Source: Flavobacterium sp. UMI-01 | Lineage (GTDB): Bacteria > Bacteroidota > Bacteroidia > Flavobacteriales > Flavobacteriaceae | NCBI RefSeq assembly: GCF_019656315.1 | Contig: NZ_BPLU01000003.1 | Location: 1 to 64,000 of the forward strand | Direction of reading: 5' to 3' | Length of the DNA: 64,000 bases | Part shown: in pieces, positions 27,755 through 37,336 of the stretch | How the letters are laid out: every line of letters starts with the position of its first letter | Position numbering within the stretch: position 1 is the first letter of the stretch | Made by a program: the position numbers and the translations under genes | Notes under the pieces: generated by a model | Databases searched by the model: none | What the model saw: the letters and a program-made list of their open reading frames with translations, nothing else | What the model was told of the DNA's origin: nothing

Positions 27755-28711
27755 ATGGATTTCAGACTTCAAGTTCCTGTCATAAAAAGTAAATTTCCTA
27801 TTGATTATGATTCCAAAATACTATCATTAGGTTCTTGCTTTGCCGAGAATATGAGTCAGAAATTTGACTTTTACAAATTCCAAAATACAGTGAATCCTTT
27901 TGGAATTATTTTCAACCCTGTCTCCATTGAAAAATTAATCCAACGTACGGTTCGCAAAGACTATTTTACGGATAACGATGTTTTTTTTCATAACGATTTA
28001 TGGCATTGTTTTGAAGTACATTCAGAATTGTCTAATCCAGACAAACAGCAATTTCTCAATCAATTGAATGGATTGTTAGATGGGTTTTGTAACCAAATCA
28101 CACAAGCAACCCATTTTCTCATTACTTTAGGCACTGCTTGGGTGTACCGGAGTATTGAAAGCAATGCGATTGTGGCCAATTGTCATAAAGTACCTCAAAA
28201 ACAATTTACTAAGGAGTTGTTTTCTGTTGAGACTATTGTTAGTAGTATTCAAAGAAGTATCGACTTAATTCAGTCTGTTAATCCAAATTGCAATTTCATA
28301 TTTACCGTTTCACCAGTTCGACACATAAAAGATGGTTTTTTTGAAAACAATATAAGTAAAGCATCATTACTGCGAGCCATTTATGAAATAGTGAATACTG
28401 AACACTTTAAACTGAATACTGAATACTTTTGTAGCTACGAAATCATGATCGATGAATTGCGTGACTATCGTTTTTACGCTCCTGATATGTTGCATCCTAG
28501 TCAAGTGGCGATTGATTATATATGGGAGCGATTCAAAGAAGCCACGATTTCTGAATATTCATTTTCCGTGATGAAAGAGGTTCAACAGATACAAACCGCA
28601 TTATTGCATCGTCCTTTTAATTCCAATTCAGAGTCTCATCAGCAATTTGTTATCAAAAATCAAAAACGAATTGAAACTTTGACCCAAAAATATCCTTTTA
28701 TGGTTTTTTAA
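27755..28711 (+). CDS. GSCFA family protein
   Basis: 318 aa cytoplasmic protein. It contains the name-giving motif LSLGSCFAENM (about 26-36), LITLGTAWVY, TVSPVRHIKDGF and YAPDMLHPSQVAIDYIW. The pattern (GS near the N-terminus, late D-x-x-HP) resembles SGNH hydrolases or acyltransferases. The reaction is not known. It lies 7 bp after the lipoprotein gene. Confidence 0.92.
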   Translation: MDFRLQVPVIKSKFPIDYDSKILSLGSCFAENMSQKFDFYKFQNTVNPFGIIFNPVSIEKLIQRTVRKDYFTDNDVFFHNDLWHCFEVHSELSNPDKQQFLNQLNGLLDGFCNQITQATHFLITLGTAWVYRSIESNAIVANCHKVPQKQFTKELFSVETIVSSIQRSIDLIQSVNPNCNFIFTVSPVRHIKDGFFENNISKASLLRAIYEIVNTEHFKLNTEYFCSYEIMIDELRDYRFYAPDMLHPSQVAIDYIWERFKEATISEYSFSVMKEVQQIQTALLHRPFNSNSESHQQFVIKNQKRIETLTQKYPFMVF

Positions 28712-28778
28712 CTTTTGATTATGATTTTCTCAAAGGATTTTGTTTATTTGAAATTATGTTTTGATTAAAGTAACGCCT

Positions 28779-30128
28779 ATGGATTCAAATATACTTTACC
28801 TTAATTGTTTTGTCATATTTATATTATCATTAATTGTAGTCTCTATCCTTATTACCAAAAAAGAAAATCCCAAAGCAAGATTATCGTTCTGCTTTTTCTT
28901 TTTGAACATTATCTTAGTCTGTTTTTCTAATTTAATTACCTATTATTACGGCAATTATCATTTGGTATTCATTCAGTTTTCTATTTCTGGTTTTGCCTTG
29001 TTGTACGGGCCTATGCTGTTGCAATACGTTTATTTTACTTTGGAACAAAAACTACCAAAATATTGGAGTTTAAATTATTGGATTGTATTATTGGTTTTTG
29101 TTGCAGGTCTATATTATTTATTTATACCTGACGAATTGCAAAAACAATATTTTGACGAAATGATTCAAGGGAATCACACGCCTACGGCAATTTTGAATAA
29201 TTTGGTGTTGTTTCATTCCGTTTTTTATTTTATTTATCTACGAATATTTCTCAATAAATTTAAAGTGAGTGAGAACGATATCCAACTAACTTTAAGAAAG
29301 GAATGGGTTTCTGATTTTGTGAATTATATGATTTTCTGTAATGTGATTTTTATTTTCTATTACATAATCGCTACATTATTTTATGCTGAATATATTGTTT
29401 TTGGGGATTTAGTAATTGTTCCCATTATTATCTTGGCTATCTATTCATTTATTGTCATCAAAAGTTCTCAAAAGCATAAAGAAGCCGAATACAAATATGT
29501 TTTGTCACATATCGAAAATCAAAATGAATTGTTGCAACAACGTTTGTCTATTTCGAGAGATTTGCATGATAATATAGGTTCTCAGCTTACTTTTATCTTG
29601 TCCTCTGTTGAAAACATACAGTATGCGCATACCATTGAGGATGTACATTTAGGGACTAAATTGAATTCCATTAGTCAATTTGCAAAGGAAACCATCGTGG
29701 AATTAAGAGATACGGTATGGGCATTGAAGAGCAACGAAATGCTATTTGAAGATTTAGAAATGCGTATCAATGATTTTATAGCTAAAGCAAAAATGTCAAA
29801 CGAAGCAATTCAGTTTAGTTTTGTGATTGACCAAAATGTAAGAAATAAAAAGTTGAGTTCCATTGAAGGCATGAACATTTATAGGGTGTTACAAGAAGCC
29901 GTTCACAACGCTTTCAAACACGCACAAGCAAGACAGATAACAATAGCGGTTTCTGAAAAAGAAAATCAACTCCTAATTACCATTCAAGATGACGGAATTG
30001 GGTTTGACAGCAGTAGGATTTCCAAAGGCAACGGACTGAATAATATGAAAAAAAGAATCCAACAAATAGGAGGGCAGTTCGGCTTGAATTCTAATTCGCA
30101 AGGAACAAAAGTGGAAATTAGGCTCTGA
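28779..30128 (+). CDS. Membrane sensor histidine kinase, NarL/LytS type (HisKA_3), 7TM input
   Basis: 449 aa from ATG at 28779; a TTG at 28761 is in frame but less likely. Residues 1-228 hold about seven membrane helices, including a LLYGPMLLQYV segment that recalls the 7TM input of Bacteroidota AraC-type regulators. The kinase part has DLHDNIGSQL (phospho-His263), a HisKA_3 helical pair and a HATPase_c domain (Asn377 in VHNAFKHA, DDGIGF, GNGLNNMKKR). Such kinases phosphorylate LuxR/NarL-type regulators, and the only one nearby is at 42953-43594. The second kinase (32407-34353) has the same core with a different sensor. Signal unknown. Confidence 0.92.
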   Translation: MDSNILYLNCFVIFILSLIVVSILITKKENPKARLSFCFFFLNIILVCFSNLITYYYGNYHLVFIQFSISGFALLYGPMLLQYVYFTLEQKLPKYWSLNYWIVLLVFVAGLYYLFIPDELQKQYFDEMIQGNHTPTAILNNLVLFHSVFYFIYLRIFLNKFKVSENDIQLTLRKEWVSDFVNYMIFCNVIFIFYYIIATLFYAEYIVFGDLVIVPIIILAIYSFIVIKSSQKHKEAEYKYVLSHIENQNELLQQRLSISRDLHDNIGSQLTFILSSVENIQYAHTIEDVHLGTKLNSISQFAKETIVELRDTVWALKSNEMLFEDLEMRINDFIAKAKMSNEAIQFSFVIDQNVRNKKLSSIEGMNIYRVLQEAVHNAFKHAQARQITIAVSEKENQLLITIQDDGIGFDSSRISKGNGLNNMKKRIQQIGGQFGLNSNSQGTKVEIRL

Positions 30129-30149
30129 TTTTCCTGTTTTTATTTAAAA

Positions 30150-30197
30150 ATAGGGCAATTGCCTTATTTCCCATCAGCAATCATATTTAGAATTTTG
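30150..30197 (+). promoter_or_regulatory. Regulon operator copy 1 and activated promoter
   Basis: ATAGGGCAATTGCCTTAT (30150-30167) contains the perfect palindrome GGCAATTGCC. A -7-like box GAATTTTG follows at 30190-30197, its last G 39 bp from the palindrome centre. The ATG of the next gene is 27 bp after that G. Identical sites with the same 39-bp distance occur at 34992 and 40214. No -33 TTG is present, as expected for an activator-dependent promoter. Binding by the response regulator at 42953 is inferred. Confidence 0.7.
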
Positions 30198-30223
30198 TTT
30201 AAACTAATTTTAAATATGCCAAT

Positions 30224-31273
30224 ATGAAAACCTTTTTTAAAAAATTATTTTTTCTATTCCTACTCACAGCTTTTCTAACTTCGAATGCTCAAACAATTAA
30301 TGAGTTTAAGATTAAGAGTTTTGGAGGAACCAAACAATTAAAAAACAAACCTAAAAAAGTATTTGTAAACGATTTTGTGGTACATTATCAGTTTTACAAT
30401 CAAAAAGAGAAGACTTCCAAAGGAGGAATGCTAGGAAGTGTACTGACAGGTGACGCCAAATCAAAACTTTTTTTGGGATTGGATAATTTAACCGAAGAAA
30501 ATTTTAAAGACATTACCAATGATTTGTTCGCTGATTTTAAAAATCAATTGAAATCAAAAGGCTATGAATTTGTTGATGGGAAAAATTATGAAAAAACAGA
30601 TGCCTTCAAAGGAAGAGAGCGCATAGAAAATTATCCCGTTTCTTATACCATTTTTCCAGGAGTTGCCTCTGTTCGTCCGAGTAATTATGCCTTTTATTCT
30701 TCAAACGAAAACTTCTTGAAAATGAATTACGGTTCTAAATTGTCCAAAGATTTGGATGATGCAGTGGTGGCCAATGTAGAATTGTTTGTGTTTTTTATTG
30801 AAGATAAAAACTCATGGGCTCAAAGAAATAAAAGTGCCAATATAAAAGTAGAAACACAATTGCGTATTGTTGCTTATGACAATGTCAAAGCCATCAATGA
30901 AAAAGAAATAAGCAAATTACAAGCCTTAACCATCGGGAAGAAAAAACAAGTGGATATTCCAGCACAAAGCCAAATTGACATCACTTGTGGACGTAACCCT
31001 ATTGGAGGGTCGCCTGATGTTAGTTATATAGGAACGCTTAAAAATGATATTGTTATCGATGGAGCTTTCAAAACGCAAACTATTAAGAGTGAGGCAAAAA
31101 ATGATGAAGATTACATAGGTACCAATACGGCTTTTGGGAAAGTGTATAGAGCCAACAATATTACGGTTTCTAACAGTTATGTTTTACCAGTGGATGTAGA
31201 AAAATATAAAGCAGGGGTGTTAAAAGGTGGAATAGCTTTCCTTAAATCACACATTGATGAAATGCTAAATTAA
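30224..31273 (+). CDS. Exported protein of unknown function (regulon member)
   Basis: 349 aa. Signal peptide 1-22 ends TSNAQ. The mature protein is Lys-rich with mixed alpha/beta segments; I recognise no domain. A Gly/Ser stretch (GGMLGSVLTGDAKSK, about 67-81) recalls a flexible loop. It is directly behind operator copy 1 and followed by a strong terminator, so it is a single-gene unit under the same predicted control as the MORN/CHAT units. It should be periplasmic or secreted. Confidence 0.8.
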   Translation: MKTFFKKLFFLFLLTAFLTSNAQTINEFKIKSFGGTKQLKNKPKKVFVNDFVVHYQFYNQKEKTSKGGMLGSVLTGDAKSKLFLGLDNLTEENFKDITNDLFADFKNQLKSKGYEFVDGKNYEKTDAFKGRERIENYPVSYTIFPGVASVRPSNYAFYSSNENFLKMNYGSKLSKDLDDAVVANVELFVFFIEDKNSWAQRNKSANIKVETQLRIVAYDNVKAINEKEISKLQALTIGKKKQVDIPAQSQIDITCGRNPIGGSPDVSYIGTLKNDIVIDGAFKTQTIKSEAKNDEDYIGTNTAFGKVYRANNITVSNSYVLPVDVEKYKAGVLKGGIAFLKSHIDEMLN

Positions 31274-31291
31274 AACACCTAGATTTGATTT

Positions 31292-31333
31292 AAAAGCTGA
31301 CTGAATGATAAAAAAGAGGTCAGCTTTTTTATT
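31292..31333 (+). terminator. Terminator after the 30224-31273 gene
   Basis: AAAAGCTGAC (31292-31301) pairs with GTCAGCTTTT (31319-31328), followed by TTATTTTT. An in-frame ATG at 31305 belonging to the next reading frame lies in its loop, which argues against that start. Confidence 0.88.
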
Positions 31334-31358
31334 TTTAGGAATAGTGAAATTTCGTTAT

Positions 31359-32396
31359 ATGCAATTCAAAATGAATAGAATCCTTCCCGTTTTTATCTTA
31401 TTGCCACTACTATGGATTTTATGTTCCAATGTTTCCCAACCCGGAGTGTATAATAGTGGTGGAATGGCATTTACCATGTTGTTTCCCGAAGATTCATTGG
31501 CTTACAAAAAAATTCAAATGCGGGATGAGCGTATTTATATTCAGTTGTACAAAGGCTATGCTGTGGTCAAAGGAGTTTACCAAATGGTTAATACCACTTC
31601 TGAAAAGTTGAGTTTTAAAATGGGATATCCCATCAAAGGAATTTATCATGGTGGTGCAGTGGAAAGCAATGAAGTGAGTTTGGATTCGATTTATAAATTC
31701 AAAGTGAAGTCCAATGGTAATAAGCTGCCTATACTTACACATCAATTTGATGATACGAATGAAGTAATGACGTTTGCAAACCAAAATTGGTTAACATGGC
31801 AGATGGATATTTTGCCCCAACAAGAAAATGTAATTACGGTTTATTTCATTGTAAACACCAATAACGGACAGGTTTCAAGAGGGTATTCTAAAGATTATTT
31901 GAATGTGTTTACCTATCTCCTTGAATCAGGCAAAGTATGGAAACAACCTATAGAAAAAGCTACTTTTATCATACAATTGCGAGATGGTTTAAGTTACAAA
32001 GCTATTCGTGGCTTATCTGAACATTTTCAGTTTAAAAAAGCTTCTAATGCTCCGATACTCTTGGGAGGGTTAACAGCTTTTTCACCTTTGCCTAAAGATA
32101 ATTTGGTTGTTACTTACGGTCATCAAATCGAAAATTTTGATTTCGAAAAGGTATTGGAAAAAGAAACTATTTTATTTGAGGCAATAGATGATTTTTCCAA
32201 TCAAAAATTACCTTCCACTTTTGAAAAAATACAACCTCAAAGTCCTTATGAGGTATCATTTGATATTTGGTCAACTTTTCCGTTTATGATTATTATTTTA
32301 GGAATAATAGCACCTGTTGTTCTTATTGTAGTGGTTGTTTTTTATATTTTTAAGCAAATTTATAACCGTAGAAAATCAAATAATAGTCTTAATTAA
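31359..32396 (+). CDS. Membrane-anchored exported protein of unknown function
   Basis: 345 aa from ATG at 31359 (MQFKMNRILP); ATG at 31371 is equally possible. The frame's first ATG at 31305 lies inside a terminator and is rejected. An N-terminal hydrophobic segment, a mostly beta-type extracytoplasmic domain (about 30-300) and a C-terminal membrane helix (about 307-335) followed by a basic tail are visible. The layout recalls DUF4424-type proteins, without clear evidence. It precedes the TPR kinase gene by 10 bp, so it may be the periplasmic partner of that kinase. Confidence 0.7.
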   Translation: MQFKMNRILPVFILLPLLWILCSNVSQPGVYNSGGMAFTMLFPEDSLAYKKIQMRDERIYIQLYKGYAVVKGVYQMVNTTSEKLSFKMGYPIKGIYHGGAVESNEVSLDSIYKFKVKSNGNKLPILTHQFDDTNEVMTFANQNWLTWQMDILPQQENVITVYFIVNTNNGQVSRGYSKDYLNVFTYLLESGKVWKQPIEKATFIIQLRDGLSYKAIRGLSEHFQFKKASNAPILLGGLTAFSPLPKDNLVVTYGHQIENFDFEKVLEKETILFEAIDDFSNQKLPSTFEKIQPQSPYEVSFDIWSTFPFMIIILGIIAPVVLIVVVVFYIFKQIYNRRKSNNSLN

Positions 32397-32406
32397 TCTG
32401 CTTGGT

Positions 32407-34353
32407 ATGAATAGCAATAGCTGTAATTTAGAGTTGAGAAACAAGTGGAAGTACCTATTGCTGCTGTTAGGTTTTTGGTGTCAAGGAATTTTGGCTCAAG
32501 AAAAAATGCCTTTGCAACAGCTCAAAAAACAAGCGAATTATTGGATACAAAAAGCGAATGATTCCAGCGACCAAAATAACAATGAAGCGCTTGTTTATGC
32601 TAAAAAAGCATTGGCAATTTCTCGACAAATACCCAATGATACGCTTTTGTCAAAAGTATATAATACGCTAGCCAACGCTTACCAACACAAAACCTTATTA
32701 GATAGTGCTATTGTATTTCATAAACAAGCGTTGCAACTTCGTCAAAAAATAAACAGTCCAATAGAAATTGGGGACAGCTATAATAATTTAGGAATATGCA
32801 GTGAGTTTTTAGGTGATTTAAAAACTGCCTTGACGTATTATTTTAAGGCCTTGTCAATGTATGAACGTCAAGGCAGTCCAAGCAAGCAAGCGATGGTTTT
32901 GACTAATATTGGAATCGCTTATAAGGAACAAAAGTCGTATGCCAAAGCTTTGAACTACTACAAAAAAGCCAATGTTATATATACTAGTATTAACGATGAT
33001 TTTGGGAAAACGGCAACCTATGGTAATATGGGTTCGGTATTGTTGAATTTAAAGCAATATGAAAAATCGATACACTATTCTGCTAAAGCATTTGAAGGAT
33101 ATCAAGCTTTAGGGTTCAAAAACTACCTTCCGTACCCAGTTTCGAACATGGCCATGGCGCTGGATAGTTTAGGGAATTATTCTCAAGCGGAAACTAAATT
33201 TAAAGAGGCTATACTTGGTCATAAAGAAACGGGTAATGCTTATGAAGTGGCGAATGTTTTGAATGCTTATGCCAAAAGTTTGTTGAAACAAAAAAGATAT
33301 ACTGAAAGTATTCAACAATCCAATGAAGCTTTAGTGTATATTGAAAAGACAAATGCTGAAAAACTAAAAGTTGCCCAATTGCAAAACTTGTCTAAAGCTT
33401 ATGCCAGCTTGAATAAATTTGATAAAGCCTATTGGTTTTCGCAACAATACAATGCGATTAAAGATACCTTATTTGAAAAAGAAAAAGCCAAAGCCGTTTT
33501 TGAATTGGAAACAAAATACCAAACAGCCAAAAAAGATGCTTTGTTAATTAAATCCAAAAATCAACTGGCTGAACGTGAGCGCCGAATTAAAGAGAAAAAT
33601 AAATTGTTTTACTTTGCTTCGGGCATGGCTTTTTTGTTAGGGTTGATAGGTTTTTTAGTGTACCAACAACAACGACTTAAAAACAAACAAATTATCAAAG
33701 AAAACGAATTAAAACAGGCGTTAATCAAAATTGAAAATCAAAACAATCTTCAGCAACAACGACTGGCGATTTCTAAGGATTTGCATGATAATATTGGCGC
33801 GCAATTGACCTTTATTATTTCGTCATTGGACAATTTGAAATATTTTGATTTCACTAAGGAAAAATTGTATTCCAAGTTTGATGCGATAGGTACTTTTACC
33901 CGTTCCACAATTACGGATTTGCGTGATACCATTTGGGCCATGAACAAGGAACACATCACCTTTGAAGACTTAAAAATAAGAACGACTAATTTTATTGAAG
34001 CGGCACGAACTTCTTTGATTGGTATCACTTTTTCATTCACACATCCTCCTCAATCAGAGGAAATATGTTTTAATGCTTTGATGGGTATTGATGTGTATCG
34101 AATTATTCAAGAAGCGGTGAACAATGCAGTCAAACATGCAAAAGCGACCCAAATTAGTGTTCGTTTTGAAAATAAAAATAACCAACTCGAAATCACCATT
34201 CAAGACAATGGAACTGGTTTTGACACCACTACTATTGAAGCAGGTAACGGAATGCTATCGATGAAAAAAAGAGCTCGCGAAATAGGAGCAACATTACAAT
34301 TAACGTCAGCAGATACAGGAACCCGTGTTCAGTTGTGTTTGCCTGAACAATAG
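32407..34353 (+). CDS. TPR-type sensor histidine kinase, NarL/LytS type (HisKA_3)
   Basis: 648 aa from ATG at 32407; the longer frame from 32335 overlaps the previous gene and lacks a signal peptide at its start. A signal peptide (about 14-31, ending ILAQ) leads into periplasmic TPR repeats (about 55-355). A helix (about 365-398), one membrane segment (about 400-418), then DLHDNIGAQL (phospho-His460) and a HATPase_c domain (VNNAVKHAKA, DNGTGFD, GNGMLSMKKR) follow. Bacteroidota often use periplasmic TPR input with NarL-type kinases. It shares its kinase core with the 28779 kinase but not its sensor. The likely partner is the regulator at 42953. Confidence 0.93.
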   Translation: MNSNSCNLELRNKWKYLLLLLGFWCQGILAQEKMPLQQLKKQANYWIQKANDSSDQNNNEALVYAKKALAISRQIPNDTLLSKVYNTLANAYQHKTLLDSAIVFHKQALQLRQKINSPIEIGDSYNNLGICSEFLGDLKTALTYYFKALSMYERQGSPSKQAMVLTNIGIAYKEQKSYAKALNYYKKANVIYTSINDDFGKTATYGNMGSVLLNLKQYEKSIHYSAKAFEGYQALGFKNYLPYPVSNMAMALDSLGNYSQAETKFKEAILGHKETGNAYEVANVLNAYAKSLLKQKRYTESIQQSNEALVYIEKTNAEKLKVAQLQNLSKAYASLNKFDKAYWFSQQYNAIKDTLFEKEKAKAVFELETKYQTAKKDALLIKSKNQLAERERRIKEKNKLFYFASGMAFLLGLIGFLVYQQQRLKNKQIIKENELKQALIKIENQNNLQQQRLAISKDLHDNIGAQLTFIISSLDNLKYFDFTKEKLYSKFDAIGTFTRSTITDLRDTIWAMNKEHITFEDLKIRTTNFIEAARTSLIGITFSFTHPPQSEEICFNALMGIDVYRIIQEAVNNAVKHAKATQISVRFENKNNQLEITIQDNGTGFDTTTIEAGNGMLSMKKRAREIGATLQLTSADTGTRVQLCLPEQ

Positions 34354-34384
34354 TCGAATGTGGTTTTTTATAGCACAACATAAA

Positions 34385-34975
34385 ATGAATTCGAATATCC
34401 ATTCCATAGCTGCTTACTGTTCAATTGTCCTTATGACAGGATGTACCATTATGGAAATTATTCATAAACAAACCACTGTATTTTACATTTTGTACTTGTT
34501 TTGGTTTGACGAATTTATTCGGACTGTTTTTGATAGAATTGCCTATTATTCCAAAAAAGTTCCAACGGCTGATGCGGTTCAATTCCTTGGAAACAATAAA
34601 GAAAGGTTCTTTATGTTGGGCATTTATCTAGTGTTTATTATTGTCTTTTTTGGTATCATCATTGATTGGAAAGAACTCGATTTGATAGGATTGAATTTTG
34701 AAATTTTTAGTTTTAAAAACCCTTATTTTAATGGGAGCCTATTCATTTTTACACTAAAAGAAGGCTTTCTTTTTTATACTAATTCGAAAGTAAGATACGC
34801 CAAAGATATTTTCTCGAACGGCATACTCACGCTGCATCTGTCTCTATTGCTAGGCATTTTGATTTGGTTTTTATCTGCTCAAAAATGGCAATTCATGGTC
34901 GAATATGCCAATGTTTTCGCGGTTATTCCTTTTTTAATTATCAAAATTATCTTCGAACTAAAACTAAAAGAATAA
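34385..34975 (+). CDS. Polytopic membrane protein of unknown function
   Basis: 196 aa from ATG at 34385 (MNSNIHS); an earlier ATG at 34358 is possible. About six hydrophobic helices are present (about 8-22, 30-45, 72-92, 115-130, 145-165, 172-190). The pattern FYILYLFWFDEFIRTVFDRI recalls the second helix of DUF6498-type proteins such as the one at 41933. I cannot assign a family. It follows the TPR kinase by 31 bp and ends just before operator copy 2. Confidence 0.7.
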   Translation: MNSNIHSIAAYCSIVLMTGCTIMEIIHKQTTVFYILYLFWFDEFIRTVFDRIAYYSKKVPTADAVQFLGNNKERFFMLGIYLVFIIVFFGIIIDWKELDLIGLNFEIFSFKNPYFNGSLFIFTLKEGFLFYTNSKVRYAKDIFSNGILTLHLSLLLGILIWFLSAQKWQFMVEYANVFAVIPFLIIKIIFELKLKE

Positions 34976-34991
34976 CTGTTTTTTGAGTAAT

Positions 34992-35039
34992 ATAGGGCAA
35001 TTGCCTTATTTATTCGTGTTTCCTGTTTGGTTTATTTTG
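34992..35039 (+). promoter_or_regulatory. Regulon operator copy 2 and activated promoter
   Basis: The same 18 bases, ATAGGGCAATTGCCTTAT, lie at 34992-35009. A -7-like box TTATTTTG is at 35032-35039, its last G again 39 bp from the palindrome centre and 21 bp before the ATG at 35060. It would drive the unit 35060-40195 (unknown exported protein, MORN protein, CHAT protein). Confidence 0.7.
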
Positions 35040-35059
35040 TGATAATCAAATAACCCATT

Positions 35060-36520
35060 ATGAGAGCGATACGATACTTGTTTCTATTTTTTGTAGGTAG
35101 CACAATAGCCCAAAACGGTTTGTTTACTAACATACAATGGAGTACTAAATTAAAACCCATACTCAATAAAGCAGAAACCCATTGCTTGCTTTGGAACGGC
35201 TCTAGCTATGGTTTAATCTATGATTTGACAACAGGAGAACAAGTAAAAGAAGTTATCCTAACAGGCTTTACTAAGAGTAGCAGTTTTGAAGCTCTTGTTT
35301 TTGATTATAGAAATGACAAAGCCATTATAGCAGGTTGGGACAATAGCGAACTAAAACCAGACCATTATTTCTTATGGGATGAAGCCTCAAATTCTTTTTT
35401 TCCAGGCAATAATTTTGCAAAACCCAATCATGGAAAAATTATCGATTTGATAGGAGATGAAATAGTTTTTTGTTTTACGATTTATAAAAAAGATAGCAAG
35501 GGGCGTCTTGATTTAGACAAACCCGAACATAGTTTTGTGCAATTTTACAATTGGAAAACTAAAAAATGGCGTGAAACCAAATACGACTACGAATTTGCCG
35601 TTGCTATTCCGTCTAAGAATTTATTGGGCTTTAAGGAAAAAAACAAAATAAAATACCTTGATATAAATACGCTTTCATTTCTGGATACCACGACTGATTC
35701 GTATGATAATATTATCACACATTATCAAGATGGAAAGGTTTATGCTGCTAAATATAATAAAGGAATTGACAAAGTAGCCTTGCTAGATGAAAAGACCTTG
35801 ACCACAGGAAAATTTAGCAAACCACCTTCAACAAATAATTTGGATTATTATTGGGGTGCATTATGGAATTACCAAATCCAATTGTTGAAGACCGAAAATA
35901 AAAGTTTAAATGCTCAGGATGTCGATTTAGTAATCATCAATAAGCAAACCAAAGAGGAAAAGAAAGTAAGAATCACGGCGGGTAGTAAGGAAGAAGTAGC
36001 TTTAGTACGGGATAGAATTGAAACAATCAAAAATGCCCGTTTGAATCAAACAAAGAATGATTTAGCTAAAAAATATGCCGGTCAAACTGCTGATTTTAAG
36101 GAATGGGAAATCAATTTTCAGGACTTGCCTAAATCCTATGTACATAATTATCAAAATGCCAAAGGAAGAGATATAACCAACTTAAAAATGTCTCGAAGAT
36201 TGTTCTTAACGCCTAATACAACTGTTTATGCGATTGGGAAAATATTTCAATGTGAGGAATCCAAAACCTTTTTGGTGATGCTCAGAGGTCCTCAAGCAGA
36301 AGGAACCGAATCAGTTTATGCGGTGCTTAAAACAGATCATTATGGCAATAGATTGCAATACCAAATCGTTGCAAGAACTCTCAGCAATAATTTAGGATAT
36401 ATCCAGATGGATGATTTTTCCATTTCGACCTATCTCAATAACAATACAACGATTGATGTCACTGAGAATTATATGGGAGAAAAAAAGAAAAAACAGTATA
36501 AAATATACTGTCTGAATTAA
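35060..36520 (+). CDS. Exported protein of unknown function (regulon member)
   Basis: 486 aa. A short signal peptide (1-17, ending TIAQ) is followed by a protein rich in beta strands with repeated aromatic/Asp motifs (HCLLWNGSSYGLIYDLTTGE, NKAIIAGWDNSELKPDHYFLW, KIIDLIGDEIVFCF). These are consistent with a beta-propeller-like first half; that is inference. A helical Lys/Gln-rich segment lies at about 300-345. No family is recognised. It is the first gene behind operator copy 2 and shares the unit with the MORN and CHAT genes. Confidence 0.75.
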   Translation: MRAIRYLFLFFVGSTIAQNGLFTNIQWSTKLKPILNKAETHCLLWNGSSYGLIYDLTTGEQVKEVILTGFTKSSSFEALVFDYRNDKAIIAGWDNSELKPDHYFLWDEASNSFFPGNNFAKPNHGKIIDLIGDEIVFCFTIYKKDSKGRLDLDKPEHSFVQFYNWKTKKWRETKYDYEFAVAIPSKNLLGFKEKNKIKYLDINTLSFLDTTTDSYDNIITHYQDGKVYAAKYNKGIDKVALLDEKTLTTGKFSKPPSTNNLDYYWGALWNYQIQLLKTENKSLNAQDVDLVIINKQTKEEKKVRITAGSKEEVALVRDRIETIKNARLNQTKNDLAKKYAGQTADFKEWEINFQDLPKSYVHNYQNAKGRDITNLKMSRRLFLTPNTTVYAIGKIFQCEESKTFLVMLRGPQAEGTESVYAVLKTDHYGNRLQYQIVARTLSNNLGYIQMDDFSISTYLNNNTTIDVTENYMGEKKKKQYKIYCLN

Positions 36521-36582
36521 CGAATAAACGCATTTACAAAACAAACCGCTTTTAATTTCAACTCACAAAATAAAAACCAATT

Positions 36583-37326
36583 ATGATGAAAAAAATACTA
36601 CCATTAGCCTTGCTGTTAGCCATTACAACCACTTGGGCACAATCCAATTTTAACAAACAACCAGGAAAAAAAGAGTTTAAAAAAGGAATGGTTACTTACG
36701 AATCGTTTACAGATTCTAACGGTGCTGTATCGTACGGATTTAGAATAAACGGACTAATTGTAGGACCCAATATGGTGTTGCATACCAATGGAAAATCATC
36801 GTTTGTAAATTACAATCTTAGTAGCCAAATGGATGGAACTTTAATTGAAATGGATAAAAATTCGGGGACGATAGATTTGATTACCTACAGAGATGGCGAA
36901 AAAGATGGTCCGTCGTTCAAAATAACCAATGGAAAACCGAGCTCAAGTCAGCAATATAAGAATGGTAAAATTGACCCAAAAGGTTTTAATCCACCACCTC
37001 CTGGAAAATATGCCTTGCAAAAAGGAGATGGAAAAACAGGTTTGACGATGGAAAAATACGATAAAAGTTATGCTTTAGGCTATTTTATCCACGGATACAG
37101 AAATTTTCCGATGATTCATGTATGGAATGATGGAGACTCTTATTACGGGCAATATATGTTTGGAGAACGCAGAGGGTTTGGCGTTTTTTTCTATAAAAAC
37201 GGAAATAAATACGTAGGCTATTGGGATGAGAATTATAGAGAGGGACTTGGGTTTTTAGTGGATAAAAACGGAGTAGTCATTGAAAAAGGCTATTATGATG
37301 ACGGAAAATTAGTAACTCCATTATAA
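36583..37326 (+). CDS. Exported MORN-repeat protein
   Basis: 247 aa. A signal peptide (about 1-20, TTWAQ) is followed by an antiparallel-strand domain. MORN repeats lie near the C-terminus (YYGQYMFGERRGFGVFFYKN and KYVGYWDENYREGLGFLVDK, about 187-230). MORN repeats form beta hairpins used for protein or lipid contacts. It lies 10 bp before the CHAT gene in the same unit. The start may be either of two adjacent Met codons. The partner is unknown. Confidence 0.83.
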   Translation: MMKKILPLALLLAITTTWAQSNFNKQPGKKEFKKGMVTYESFTDSNGAVSYGFRINGLIVGPNMVLHTNGKSSFVNYNLSSQMDGTLIEMDKNSGTIDLITYRDGEKDGPSFKITNGKPSSSQQYKNGKIDPKGFNPPPPGKYALQKGDGKTGLTMEKYDKSYALGYFIHGYRNFPMIHVWNDGDSYYGQYMFGERRGFGVFFYKNGNKYVGYWDENYREGLGFLVDKNGVVIEKGYYDDGKLVTPL

Positions 37327-37336
37327 TTTCAATTCT

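Noticed and set aside
31305..31358. Longer start for the 31359 gene
   Set aside because: The ATG at 31305 lies in the loop of a strong terminator; no export signal would begin there, and a better start follows at 31359 or 31371.
32335..32406. Longer start for the TPR kinase
   Set aside because: It overlaps the end of the previous gene and puts extra residues before a clear signal peptide that begins just after 32407.
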